Shown: positions 1 through 11,039 of the stretch, piece after piece | Layout: each line of letters starts with the position of its first letter | Numbering within the stretch: the first letter of the stretch is position 1 | DNA from: Hexactinellida sp. DTS-2022 | Lineage: Eukaryota > Porifera > Hexactinellida | Reading direction: 5' to 3' | Assembly (NCBI GenBank): GCA_028753945.1 | Contig: JAPNXP010000009.1 | Location: 5,518,001 to 5,582,000, forward strand | Length of the DNA stretch: 64,000 nt | The notes under the pieces: model-generated | Told to the model about the DNA's origin: nothing | The model's input: the letters and a program-made list of their open reading frames with translations, nothing else | The model's database searches: none | Made by a program: the position numbers and the translations under genes

Positions 1-1264
1 AATCTTTTTGAATTTTATCAGAATATGTAATCCAAAATCTATTTCTCATCACCACTTATAAATTTTCTTAGAAAACATTGATTTAAATTTACCTAAAGCA
101 CGAATGTATCAGTTATTATACTTATGCGGTTATACTATATACAGCTGAGCCTGAGCTGAGTCTTATTCTGTAGTATAATCAAAATTTATAAAGGATTTAT
201 AGTATTGAGTAGGATGGGCGGTTAACCAGTTAACCGTGGCGAGAAATCGAATTGTAACCGTAGCCTCATCGGTTAACCAACCCCACCCTTGTGCGAGCCT
301 TTAGCTAATTGTATGATTTAATTCGACAGCAAATCTATAATTAAAATTCAGAATTTATCGGCGGCGTACGAATACTTTTGGTAGGGCACTGTACATAGTT
401 CGGATAATAGAGGTTGCACACTTTTGTTGAAAAGAAAAGCTCGAGAAAGTATGAGAGTAATTAGATTTTGAACGAGAGTATTTGGTTTGAGCAATAATAG
501 GACAGTAAAGTAACGGTATCCACGAAGAATATGTTTGCACCCCATCCTTGTCCTAGATGCGCCTTTGCAGCAGGCCCTGACTATGTATTTCAGCAGGGTC
601 GCAGGGTTGAAATACTGAGCCGGTCGGGCCCCAAGCCTCAGCCGCGCTAACCGGGGCCTGGCTCCGTCTGGCCCCTCCCTGGCTACGCCACTGTTGTACA
701 CCCATTAAATGTCATATTGTTGACAAAGAAATTACTTGAGGAGACACCTTACAATAAATATTCCTGCAATTAGTTTTTAACTTAGTCACTTTAAATTTGT
801 GCCACCTGTGCCACAAGTGGAACATGGTAGGAATATGCAGGCCACTTTTGAAATGTCGACGGCCCCAATTGCCCCAAACATTTAGCATAACAAGCAATCA
901 ACCAAACTTGGAAAATTAATAAGTTAATAAGTCACATAAGATACTAATCACAAAATCGGCCACTTAGATATAAAAATTCGCTACTCAGTGAGTCACAGTA
1001 CTCAGTATTAGAAATTAGAATTTGTGTAAATTGTATTGATCCTTAATTAATAATGAATTATTATAATAAAATACTATACTATAACGAAGGTTAGGTTAAT
1101 TCGTATAAATAAATAATAATTAAATACGTGTATGAATAAAAAGGAAGAGCTTGGATGATCTTAATTAACTGCTTAATAATAGCTTCTAATTACCACATCA
1201 ACGATATATAGCATATAGTGATTTCAATATCTAATAATAGACACCCATGAGGATTATATTAAAA

Positions 1265-1372
1265 TGGAAACGCGTTTGGCCTAGGCGAAACGCGTTTGGC
1301 GTCTTTTCTCAGGCGAAACGCGTTTGGCCTAGGCGAAACGCGTTTCGCCTGGAAACGCATTTGGCCTGCAAC
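1265..1372. repeat. Short tandem/inverted repeat of AAACGCGTTTGGCCTAGGCG
   Basis: The motif GAAACGCGTTTGGC occurs several times in about 100 bp. The spacers CCTAGG and ACGCGT are themselves palindromes, so the stretch can fold in several ways. It has no coding sense and no relative elsewhere in the window that I noticed. Confidence 0.6.
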
Positions 1373-1500
1373 AACTCCATTAACTTGTGTATATTCTTGT
1401 TATGAGTATATAATAGACTAATAGTTAGTGCAGTGCCTCTCAATTTATTTACTAAGCGAGGATTGATGTCTGTCTGTCTGTCTGTTTGTAGCACAGGCTC

Positions 1501-1735
1501 CAGGGGTGGTGAATCTGCTGTTAACAGCCATTTTAGCTGTTTGCTGTTAACAGCTAAGAATTCGTCCCCAATTGGCATTAACCTTAACTGCATTTAAGTC
1601 GCCATTAAGTTGTTAATTAACGCCAATTTAAGCTGTTAACAGCCCATTTTTAGCTGTTAACAGCCAATTCTAGCTGTAAACAGCCCAATTTAAGCTGTTA
1701 AGAGCGTATTTACAAGTGGCTGTATAATACACTGG
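1501..1735 (+). mobile_element. hAT-type MITE fragment, GCTGTTAACAGC family
   Basis: It begins CAGGGGTGGTG and is packed with the palindrome GCTGTTAACAGC. The first 100 bp match the complete copy at 27382-27751. The other terminus is missing: the sequence runs into an unrelated repeat containing TGTATAATACACTGG, which recurs near 14460 and 52260. Confidence 0.65.
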
Positions 1736-1810
1736 TTATAACCAAGTACAATGGACCCTTAGTTTACTTCGTTATAAGCAGAGTAAATTCGAATAAGCGC
1801 GAAGGGTCAA

Positions 1811-1934
1811 TAAAAATTTAAAATTACACCTGTGCCGACAGCAAGTTTCTTGAAGGCACTATCTTTTGTGGTTGGTGGATTGATAGTGCCTTCAAGAAAT
1901 ACTGTCGGCACAGATGTAATTTTAGATTTTTATT
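1811..1934. mobile_element. Hairpin MITE, TGTGCCGACAGCA family
   Basis: This is a nearly perfect long inverted repeat of about 124 bp. The arms carry CTGTGCCGACAG plus AAGGCACTATC and surround a loop of roughly 25 bp. Related hairpins lie at 2924, 10852, 12337 and 13179, with half copies near 53600, 56970 and 60230. There is no coding capacity. Confidence 0.75.
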
Positions 1935-2923
1935 ATTAGTCCGTTTCTCTCCACATAACAGAGTTTAATTTACTAAGAGCCCAAATTTTCAGGATATGTG
2001 TCTCATGGGTTACAGATGTGCACCTGGGGTCACGATTTTTGATTACATTTTTTTGGACACATTTTTGAACCTGTTTAATGTTAGAAAAGAATCAATAAAT
2101 GGTGCCCGAATATTAAATTTATTTGCATTCGATAGAGAATTTAATTCTACACCCTTTGACAGTGCACGAATTTCCAAATTGGGCTTCGTTTGTGCCACAA
2201 TTGATTTAAACTTGTGATTATTATATTGATTCAACTTGTGAGATCGAGTAGGCTTCTGTTTTCTATTTGAAAACTAATATTTACATTGCATAACAACGAC
2301 AGATTATGTGATTATATTTACTTCTGCATGAATATTTTGCACAATGGATACACTGACATAATTAATTCGCTCTGTGTTTAACTTATAGAGAGGGTTCCAA
2401 TTAGATTATTGGGGTTATCGAGTGCGCTGAATTCAAATATGATAGTGAAATTCAATTTAGAATAATAATTATTGCAAATAATGGAACTTAATTTATTTTG
2501 CAGTACATAATAATGGTGTTAAATAATTAATAAATTAATAAATATTTATACTAATTAGCTAAATTTCATTAATCTCAGAGATGAAACAAGATAGAAACAA
2601 ACTTTCAATTTATCAATTGGTCCTTATGCCATGTACCACCTATACAAGTGGGTCTTGACACCTTGAGGTGATTATGACATCGTTAAAAAAATGTACTTTT
2701 GCAATTTTGTGAATTAAATAATTCGCATGGGTTGGTTGGAGTTGGGTGAATACCCAACACGCACTTAAAAAATGCTGAGTCATCACATATTATATTCTAC
2801 TTAAACTTGAATATCTCTCAAATGAAGTGAGCTAAATGGAAACTTCCAACACTCTAAGGGTCGTTGCCTTCTGAAACACCTTTCTGAAATAATTTAACAC
2901 TTTCGTAGTGATGATGACTTGGC

Positions 2924-3053
2924 GAAAAAAAATCCAAAATTGCAGCCTGTGCCGACAGCATATTCCTTTGGAGGCACTATCAATACACCACCACCAAAAT
3001 ATAGTGCCACCAAAGGAACATTCGTCGGCACAGGCTGCAATTTTGGATTTTTT
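2924..3053. mobile_element. Hairpin MITE, TGTGCCGACAGCA family
   Basis: The long inverted repeat has arms starting AAAATCCAAAATTGCAGCC and a central spacer around CACCACCACC. It is the cleanest copy of the family in the window. The flank GATGACTTGGCG also matches the flank of the copy at 12337 in the opposite sense, so the mobile unit may be longer than the hairpin. Confidence 0.75.
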
Positions 3054-3449
3054 TAAATAGTAATATTATGGATGCTTATGATTGACGTAAGCTAAATACA
3101 TCACGAATAGAAATAACTGATGGAAGCCAAACTGGATTATTCAAATCTGCAATTTCGGAATTAATGTAGGTGAAGATTAAATCATAAAACCTCAATATGT
3201 GCAATGACGCAGCAATTGGAGGTTACATTTTTGTTATTGCCTGGCTCAGATTAAATGAGAAAATTATAAAAATTTCTAGAGACATACAACTCATTCTGTT
3301 TTATAATGTGACAAAATTGTTTCCGATTGAATCAAAAATGTAAGAGCTGAATCTAAAATTGTGGGCGAATCGGATAAAAACTGAGAGTTATTCCCAAATA
3401 AGTGCATTTATGACGTAATAATCCCGTTATTTTGTTTCAAATATTTATT

Positions 3450-3527
3450 TTGGGACAAACACACAAACAAACAAACAAACAAACAAACACACAACAATTG
3501 CGCTTTTAATATATAGATAGATAGTAT
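3450..3527. repeat. ACAAACAAAC-rich repeat tail
   Basis: GGGACAAACACAC(AAAC)n is followed by CAATTGCGCTTTTAATATATAGAT. The same arrangement of a GGACAAAC run, CACACAACAATCGAG and an AT-rich end occurs at 24520, 39450, 54460, 56800 and 61430. I infer the 3' end of a dispersed retrotransposon-like repeat. The class is uncertain. Confidence 0.5.
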
Positions 3528-3667
3528 ATTGGCTGGATCCATTATTACATAGACATATAAATTAATGTTAGTTAGGAATTCAGTACGTATATTGTGTTCA
3601 GATATTCACGGTTGGGCTTAGAAAAGTACGAAAAGTATACAGTCTCCGCGGAAGTTATTATGAAAGG

Positions 3668-6600
3668 TTAATGTGTAAAATCAACAGAGTACTCCTTTGC
3701 TACTAATCTGAGTGCTTTAATGGGAACTGGATCTGGTTTGGAGAGATCGTCTATCCAGAGTGTCTCAAGCTGTCTGAGAGTAGGAATTAGGTTAGTGACT
3801 GCTTCACACGACTGAGAGGTCTGTCCACAGTAAGTTACATGTAAGTACCTGATTGATGGATGTTTGGCTAGTCCCAGACACACAGCTAACATTCCAGCAT
3901 CAGATAGTGTAACCTCGAAAAACTCTAGATAAATCAATTACTGCAGACATCTCAGTGTGTGTGTCCATTGAGAAGTGTCCTCTGATGAGATGGAAGTAAA
4001 GCTTATCTCTAGGCTAACTATATTAACACAGCATTGTAGAGCAGATAAGAGTTCTGCCCAACTCTTGAATCCTATCGTTTGTAAGCTCCATAGGGTGACT
4101 GCCCTTAGTGTGTTATGATTGCTATTCATTACTCGGAGTAGATTGGCTGATAGCGATTCGTCAAATCGAGAATCCATATGTAGAAATGTGAGTCCAGTTA
4201 GATGTGCCATGTGAGGTAGCAGGGAGTACTCACGATATTCAATTTCTGTTAACTGAGTGAGTTTAGGCATTAGTTCCTGTAATAGCTGCTCATTGTCTCT
4301 AGATAGAGAGCAATCTATGTATAGTCCCTTTAACTGAGTGGCTTAGTGCAGGTAGGATAATGCTAAAGTGTTCTTCTTCTTTAATAGACAGGTACTGGAT
4401 GCATTCGGAAGATATAACACAGTTGGTTAGTTGGTGGAGAAATTCGTTGGAGCATTTACTCCCGTGCAGTCTCACGCTATTAATATGCTGACTGATAGGA
4501 GAAGCAAACAGATTGATATCTGTCAAATCCTCTATTGTACAGTTTAATAGCTCTATGCTAATGCGAGTGGTATGACGGAGTTCAGCTTTGTTAATGAGGT
4601 TAGTGTAGGCTAGCACTTTATGACTCATAGGCTCTTCCTGTAAGTAAACCTCTTCAAATTTAACAGCTAACTGGGATAGTGAACAGGTTTGTATTTGCTG
4701 CATCAGAGATTCAAACTGCTCTATACACACATTATTGGTGTGTACGTAGAGGATATTAATACGCTGGACGAATTTTAGTGACTGAGTGAAGCAAGTCCAC
4801 TCGTTAGGCGACACGGGTAGTACTTTCTCATTAAGATAGAGCGACACAGGTGTGGGAAGTAATAGCTTGATGGCTAGGTGGATATAGCGGGAATTCGTCT
4901 CGAAAATAATGGAGATTAATTGGAAGTATTTTTTGGTCAAGTCATACCAACCTGTGTATGGCAATATTGGATAGCCTAATTCAAACCTTAATTGATTATA
5001 CATAGGTAGATCTTCAGTTGTGTCAGGAAGCAACTTTCTACACAGAATGGTTAGGAGAGCAGCTGACCGATTAGCTAGGAGACCACAGAGGAAACGCACA
5101 ACCATTCGAAAGACCGAGAAGTGCTCGTTACAGTCGGCTATGTAGCGTGCACTCATGCACTGCTTTATCCACGAGGTTGATGTTAGGAAGATGGCTGAGG
5201 TGAATTCCTGCATTGTTAGATGTGCAAATGCCCACACCTTTGTAACAGTGCCTACTGAGTCTTTCGTGTAGAACTCGTGTGCCAGGCCTAAGCAATGGCA
5301 TTCTACATCTGCATTATCAATTGTCATTGGGACTCTTTCGGTGGAGGTCAGTTCGCGGCTGCCCACACCTATCATTGCGATTCGCCCTATGGCGTAGAGG
5401 CAATTCAGGACGCTTTCGTTGAATAATTCAATCTTTTAAACTTTTGCGTGTTCCTTTAGGGCCATCCTGTCTAATTGTCTCCTGATCAGGTAGCAGGTTA
5501 GTTCTCTGTAGAGGTGTGTCAAGGTTTGTATCTTGACGGTGTCATCTTTCAGTAGGGCCGCGAATATGGAGGCATTCACTGGGATTAAAGACAGCTGGTT
5601 CATCTCGTCGTAACGGTACAGTAGACTCTTGCATTCTTTCAACTTATCCAGCTTTGTGATTTGCATTTGGAAATACTTGTCTCTGTTTTTAGGAGAAAAC
5701 CCCAAGACTTGGTAGAATTGGTCTACTTTGATTCCTTGATGCAAGGTAATGTCTGTCCAGGCCCCTGGTCTCGTGGTGGCTATGATGGTGGACTGACGCA
5801 GTGCTTCTCTTGTTAGCAGCGAGTATAGCAGAGACTTGTCAAACGGTATCTTCTTGGTGAACTCATCGAGTCCATCTATGATGAGCAACAGACCCTCCCC
5901 ATCCGATTTGGCTATGTGCTTGGCGAGGTCTTTCGTCCAATCGGATGTCGCTGGCAATCCCAAGCACAGCCATTCTTGGAAAATTCAGGCGTGACTGATT
6001 TGCCTTCTTCTACGCGACTGGTTTCCATGGAATGCCAATTGGAGTTGCGACAAGGGATAGCGATGGAGTAGGAAATCTGTTTGAGTTCAGCCTCTGCGAA
6101 TCTTAGCGCTATCCTCTTGGAAAGGAATGTTTTCCCACATCCGGGGTTGCCAATTAGGCACCAAATTTCCGGTTTCTCTGCGCTATAAGTTTTCAGTTCA
6201 TTTGCAAAGTCTACCGGTTTTATTTTGATTTCTTTGTTAGCGATCTTCCTGAGATAGGCTATTTCATTGAACGTTGTTTCATCTTCCAGGTTCACGGGAC
6301 GAAGTTCCTCTTTAACAATGGTCAGTTCTACGTACACACTCGTTAGGCTCACTTTATCATCTTCTCCCAACATTTGAGTCACCATTGTGTACTCTAGGTT
6401 AAGGAACTGTCTTAGTTTATGTTCCCACTGTTTAATTTCATCACTTTGCTGCTTTAGTGCCCTTTTCATTTTCCCGATGAACTCTTCTTCTGACATTCCA
6501 ACAAACAGTAATTTGTATTCTCTGATTTTGATTGCTACATTCGAACACTTTATTTTTGTAAGTACTTTTTCGAAATCGTTCAGTTCTTTGTTGATTAATT

Positions 6601-7286
6601 GACTGTCTAGGCAATCCCTCAATATGATTTCAAAATCGTATTTTCGTTGCAAACTACCTTTGATGCCCATGGCTATACTTTGCCACTTTTTTTGCGATAT
6701 TTCGTTTCTCAACAGTTGCAACAAGGTTTTCATTGATAAGGCTTCTTCGAATATATCGGTTCCCAGTGAAGGCTTTGACACACATAGCCTTGGAACTTTA
6801 ATTGCAATTTCTAATAGGTCGGGACGATTCAAACTGGTCAATGCCTGGTAAAATGAGTTGGGGTTGAAACTTTCCCAATTCAAAATGGCAAAAGGGAACG
6901 TTCCATCACAGTCTTCATCGCATATCCCCGCGGGCATGGGCGCCGAAACTCTCAAACGCTAGGGGAGGTGTGACGTAATATTCAAATGTGAAAGTTCAAA
7001 AAACAATGCTTATGGGGATAAAATCAATGTTTGATGGGCATAATTGTAAAGACATATACATCATCCACTGATATTTATACAAACTCGTTATGGAATCAAT
7101 AATTTTCCATTTTTTCCCCCTGAATTCTCCTCGGCCAGGGGGGGTGACACCCTCCCTGACCCCCCCCCCTTTCGGCGCCTATGCCCGCGGGTACATTTAT
7201 AGTAATCTCAACTTGGATACGTCCTCAGTCGTTAGTTCACTCGGTAACTCGTCGATGTATCCAATTTCAGAGATTGTTTGATCCAT
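3668..7286 (-). pseudogene. NACHT-LRR (NLR) receptor pseudogene
   Basis: This is the remains of a cytoplasmic STAND ATPase immune receptor. Reading leftward, an N-terminal helical region (about 6935-6300) precedes the NACHT core. The P-loop GNPGCGKT lies near 6130-6152 and the Walker B stretch LLLIIDGLDEF near 5860-5890. A winged-helix-like segment follows, then leucine-rich repeats to 3668. The frame is broken five times: a MITE at 6935-7183; a 1-nt loss near 5980 (TTTT run), after which the frame reads IFQEWLCLGLP; an in-frame TAA near 5437 between AKV and KIELFN; a 1-nt gain near 4338; and an in-frame TAA near 3938 between RCLQ and LIYLEF. The segment upstream of the MITE (from an ATG at 7286) is also out of frame. 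Two same-frame stops within conserved text argue for real decay, not sequencing error. It is not a functional gene as read. Confidence 0.85.
6935..7183. mobile_element. hAT-type MITE inside the NLR pseudogene
   Basis: This 249-bp element begins CATGGGCGCCGAAA and ends TTTCGGCGCCTATG, which are terminal inverted repeats. It is flanked by an exact 8-bp duplication CCCGCGGG (6927-6934 and 7184-7191). The interior has C-runs. A second family member with the same termini lies at 60306-60582. The 8-bp target duplication is the hAT superfamily signature. The insertion splits the NLR coding region near its 5' end. Confidence 0.85.
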
Positions 7287-7417
7287 TCCGTTAGATCCTA
7301 TGGGAAATTGTATTATTAATACATTTATTATAATGTTCAGCCTACAGCAACACAACATTAAATTTGACTAATTAGGCCTATTTACGCTATATAATCAATG
7401 TTAGAAGTATATAAACC

Positions 7418-7490
7418 ATACACCAATCGCGAAGCGGTTGGTGTGTGGTTGTGTTCTGCCGCGAAGCGACCTAGCAAGCGAAGCGCGCTA
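7418..7490. repeat. Array of GAA-triloop hairpins
   Basis: Three consecutive small stem-loops are CCAATCGC-GAA-GCGGTTGG, GCCGC-GAA-GCGAC and CTAGCaaGC-GAA-GC..GCTAG. They share the loop but not the stem sequence. In architecture they resemble the four-hairpin repeat at 23606, 39793, 54205 and 62412. The rest of 7192-8679 holds no supported gene. Confidence 0.6.
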
Positions 7491-7869
7491 GTGGTTAATT
7501 AATGAGCTAAAAGTATAGCAAGTAGGATAAACGAAAAATCCAAAAATAAAAATCATGGCAAGTAAATATTCAGGAGAGACGTAAAAAAATAAGGAGATAG
7601 ACAGGTCAATCTCAGGAAATATAACAAAGTACACATTTCTTGTAATAACATTCCCAAATATACTTTGACATGCAAGGTTTCCAAATGTGAAAGAAAAATT
7701 CGATTCGGTTACTATTTTTTTCCTTTTTGACGTCACTAAAGGTCAAAATCACCTTCTTTTAGAATAATAAGGCTAGTAAATAATTTTAGAGATGAAATAA
7801 ATTAGGCGTGTAAACCAATTTGGGGTAGGACAACAACAAAAACTAAGGCTACTTAATTTTCACACTCAT

Positions 7870-8130
7870 TTTTAGAACCCAGGTTTGAAATATTTTTCGA
7901 GTTAAATTTGAAATGGATATCCACAATATCCATGGACTGAGGGTCCGAATGGATCGGAACCCGTATCCATATCTGCTCCATAATCCATCTCATCTAGAAT
8001 AAAAATCCAAATCCGTAAATCCGTAAATCCGTAATCCATCCGGACCGTCTGTCCATGGATATGACAAAAACTCGATATCCATCCATGGAGATCTCCATGG
8101 ATATCCATATCCACGGCAAGCCTGGTTTCT
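7870..8130. repeat. ATCCATATCC-rich element
   Basis: Dense short repeats of GGATATCCATGG and CCGTAAATCCGTAAATCC are flanked by weakly inverted ends (CAGGTTTG and CAAGCCTG). It may be a MITE. I could not find a target-site duplication. An open frame across it (7902-8150, minus) is a by-product of the repeat. Confidence 0.4.
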
Positions 8131-8202
8131 TTAATCAACTCGGAACACACAAAGAAATATATACATCTCCAGCCTTGTGATTTAATAGAGGTATAGATGT
8201 CA

Positions 8203-8535
8203 CGGAAGATGTTGGCTCGGGGAATTTGTATGGCTTTTCTTCAGCACTAATAAGGTTTCAGGTAACCACAGCACTTATCAGGTTTCCAATTATTTAGCAT
8301 TGGTAAGGTTTCTGGTAAAATTTGCACTGTTAAGGATTCCACAAATAAGATTTTGTAAAACGCCAACATCTTCCGTTTGGAAGATGTTGGCTCGAGGAAT
8401 TTATATTGCAATTCTTCGGCACTAAAATCTTAGCACCAATAAGGTTTCTGGGAAACTTCGTACTATTAAGGTTTCCACAAATAAGACTTTGTAAAAACGC
8501 CAACATCTTCCGCGGAACATGTTGGCTCGAGGAAT
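8203..8535. repeat. Two-copy direct repeat of about 165 bp
   Basis: The unit starts at GAAGATGTTGGCTCG, runs through AATAAGRYTTTGTAAAA and ends CGCCAACATCTTCC. It occurs at about 8203-8372 and 8373-8535, followed by a third unit start. Each junction is also palindromic, because GGAAGATGTTGGC meets GCCAACATCTTCC. No gene was seen. Confidence 0.6.
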
Positions 8536-8679
8536 TACAATTATAAATTATAATTACTCACTTATAAGTTATAACTTATTTGAAATGAAGATAATATGTT
8601 AATACTAGAAGAAAGTAAACATGAATGTAGTAATTATACATGTTGGAATATTATAAATAGTGGCCTAAATCTAAGTGGT

Positions 8680-9837
8680 TCATTTAAGAGAGCTACTTAA
8701 CATAAAAACAATGAAGTTCACCTTTGAAATTAGCGGAAGTTGGGACTTTTCTTCCAAAAGAATTTTAGGGCTTTTTATCCCATCATAATAATATAGATTA
8801 TCTTGTATAAAAGTTTTGAGTGTAAAATGATTTCCCGCCAGCATTGTATACCCAACAAGTTGAAATTTGAGAGGATGATTGTCGTGTAATAGACAAATGC
8901 TTTTTTCTGCAACATAAAGATTTCCCACTTCTAAGATTAATAACGGCGATAGGTTTACGATTTTCCCATCCAATCTTGTAACGATTACGTTTTTTCTTTT
9001 GCATTGTTTACACATTTTTGGTGTAATCTTATTTTCAATAGTAGTTTGACAGTTAATCATGAATTTGTTGAAAGTAGTGATGTTTTCTAAATTGGTAAAT
9101 TCCTTAGAACAACTCAAACACTTCAATGTGCTTTAATACCTAAGATTGCTTAGCCCAATATTGATTTAAAAATTAACCATGGTATACTCAGACCCAAAGA
9201 AATCTATTACTCCGTCCTTTCCTCGAATATCCATCTTTCCAGAGAGTAAAAAACGAAGTGAATTAAAGTTTCTCGCCTCGATATCTGCTAGCATATCGCG
9301 TAAATCACATTTCAATATAGCACGAAGGGATTTTAGTGATGCTATTAATTCTTGAAAGTGTAGACTAATTACTGTAATGAAATTGTCTATAGAACAAGTG
9401 TTTACCAATTTTGTATCTTTGTAATCACCTCCCCATTCAACACAATGATGTTCGAGTGTGGAGAAATGAAGGCTTAAAGAGTTGGTACAGTCAATTAAGT
9501 CACTTAGATAATTCATGGAGAATTCTTGGCTGCAACTGTCATCTGCCTTAATGCTTTGTTCTCCAACATCGTTCTGGCTAGAAATCGTTATTCTTTCTTG
9601 GGAATTTACATCCAGTTTGAACTCTTTGTTAGTAGAATGATCTCGTTGCAAAATTGGAAATGGATTAGATATTGGATCAGGGTGGCTATTTTGTATTAGT
9701 TTACGACGTCTTTTGGGAGGTGGTGAAGAGCAGTGTGAGTTTATCTTGCTTATATCATTGTTGATGCATTTACCATTCACTTTGGGATGACAGCCTGAAT
9801 TGCAGTGAAATCTACGTATTCTACATGGACAATGTTT
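8680..9837 (-). CDS. USPL1-like (C98-type) cysteine protease domain protein, partial or decayed
   Basis: There are two minus-strand open segments, 9837-9166 and 9126-8680. The first opens with a Cys/His cluster (KHCPCRIRRFHCNSGCHP, in frame from 9837), then a basic PPKRRRKL stretch, then KLVNTCSIDNF, whose Cys fits a catalytic nucleophile. The second has two CxxC pairs (zinc-ribbon-like), then GNHFT with a candidate catalytic His, and YYYDGIK with an Asp. This Cys...His...Asp order, with GxHFT and YDG, is that of USPL1-type SUMO/ubiquitin isopeptidases, including copies carried by large eukaryotic DNA transposons. A short intron around 9130-9175 could join the halves, but I could not fix its borders. 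There is no ATG for the first segment, so upstream exons are missing or the gene is a relic. A GC-rich satellite starts directly upstream. Host gene versus transposon gene is undecided. Confidence 0.55.
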
Positions 9838-9849
9838 GGTATGTCACGA

Positions 9850-10066
9850 AATATTCGGTCCGGGGTAAATTTGGTCCGGCCGGACCAAATATATCAGAAT
9901 TATTTTGTCCGGCCGGACATAAAATTTCCCGGACCGAATATTTCAAACATTTTTGGTCCGGGTTTGCAAAATGTCCGGCCGGACTAAATATTTCAGATGT
10001 TTTTGGTCCGGGCTATTTTTCTGTCCGGCCGGACTAAATATATCAGAAATATTTGGTCCGGGTTGA
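9850..10066. repeat. Tandem satellite of GGTCCGGCCGGAC units
   Basis: About four units of roughly 60 bp each carry the palindrome TCCGGCCGGAC, an AT-rich AAATATWTCAGA segment and TTTTTGGTCCGGG. CCGG sites stand out against AT-rich surroundings. The array abuts the 5' side of the protease-like gene. A GGTCCGGCC-containing element also occurs at 60689-60834. Confidence 0.7.
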
Positions 10067-10364
10067 TTCTTAATATTATTTTAGAATGTTAAGATATCTT
10101 GCATTTGATTGCCCCAAATCAACCCCACTGAAAAGATAATATAAATTCTTCGAATATGCATTGTATAACAGAAAATAGACAGAATGTAATGTGTTCCGTT
10201 AGAAAATTGACGGGAAGAGTTTTCTAGTTTAACATTATTTTTTTCGTCCGGTGGATCTTTTAAGCGGAGTATGCTGTTTTTCAGGTCACTGGTTTACAAA
10301 CATTGCACAATTTTGGTACCAGTCTCGACTTTCTAAAGTCACTGGTTCATACCGAACGTGCTGT

Positions 10365-10600
10365 GCTCATTGATGGAAACAGCCACTGGCTGTTAACAGC
10401 AAAGGAAAATCGAAGCTGTTAACAGCTAGATGCTGACCAATGCAATAATTGAAATATTATTATATAATCATTTAGTTTCAAATTTCACTGTTATTTAAAT
10501 ACGATATAAAATTCGAATTTAAACATTTTTGATGTATAATTTTCTTTGCTTGTCCCTTTCCTTAATTTTTACTGATACAATTATTGAATTGGCTGTTAAT
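10365..10600 (-). mobile_element. hAT-type MITE fragment, GCTGTTAACAGC family
   Basis: Its reverse complement matches the right half of the complete copy at 27382-27751, including CAGCCAGTGGCTGTT and two GCTGTTAACAGC palindromes. The terminus is degenerate (TTGATGGAAACAGCC in place of CAGGGATGGAACAGCC). The other half is absent. Confidence 0.7.
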
Positions 10601-10634
10601 TCTTGTCTATCCAATTTCCATTGCTTAAATTACA

Positions 10635-10740
10635 AATTAATGTTACGGTATAGGAGAGCTCGAGAGGATTCAAAATTTCGCGCTCCTAATTAAAATGTTC
10701 CAAAAATCATGCTCCAAAAGGAGCGTCTCGCGCTCCTGGA
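10635..10740 (-). repeat. Inverted partner of repeat 14306-14412
   Basis: The approximately 105-bp segment contains GGAGCGTCTCGCGCTCC and TACGGTATAGGA. It is found as a reverse complement at 14306-14412. Together the two copies bracket the first coiled-coil gene and the tandem duplication. Confidence 0.6.
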
Positions 10741-10851
10741 TAATTCCATGGCTATAACGGTATATACTAGTGAGTAGGTGTTGTTGTTGTTGTTGTTGTT
10801 AGTTATTGTTAGTTGAATAACCATCCACTTGAATATCCTTGCTAAAGTTAC

Positions 10852-10968
10852 AAATCTAAAATTTATGCTGTGCCGACAGCATGTTGGAACTATACGTCTA
10901 TTTTGGAAGTTGTTTAATTGATAGTTCCCTAAGTCAATATGCTGTCTACACAGCTGTAATTTTAGATT
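10852..10968. mobile_element. Hairpin MITE, TGTGCCGACAGCA family
   Basis: AAATCTAAAATT...CTGTGCCGACAGCATG is paired with CATGCTGTC-like and AATTTTAGATT sequence. It sits between two GTT-repeat tracts upstream of the gene at 11040. The corresponding upstream region of the paralogue at 15158 lacks it, so the insertion is younger than the duplication. Confidence 0.7.
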
Positions 10969-11039
10969 GTTGTTGTTGTTGTTGTTGTTGTCGTTAGTTA
11001 GCATGGCTTTTATATTATTGTTGTTGTTGTTGGTTAGAC

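Larger units (their letters stand above)
1..3667. other. AT-rich intergenic region with degenerate repeats
   Basis: I find no convincing gene here. The short open frames match nothing I know and overlap repeats. Besides the repeats listed separately, positions 212-293 hold a small inverted repeat around GGTTAACC. Positions 560-692 hold GC-rich sequence ending in GGCTACGCCACTG, which looks like one end of a hAT-type element whose other end I cannot find. Confidence 0.6.

Noticed and set aside
348..701. A 117-residue minus-strand frame
   Set aside because: It crosses a GC-rich hAT-like end (GGCTACGCCACTG) and has no recognisable domain.
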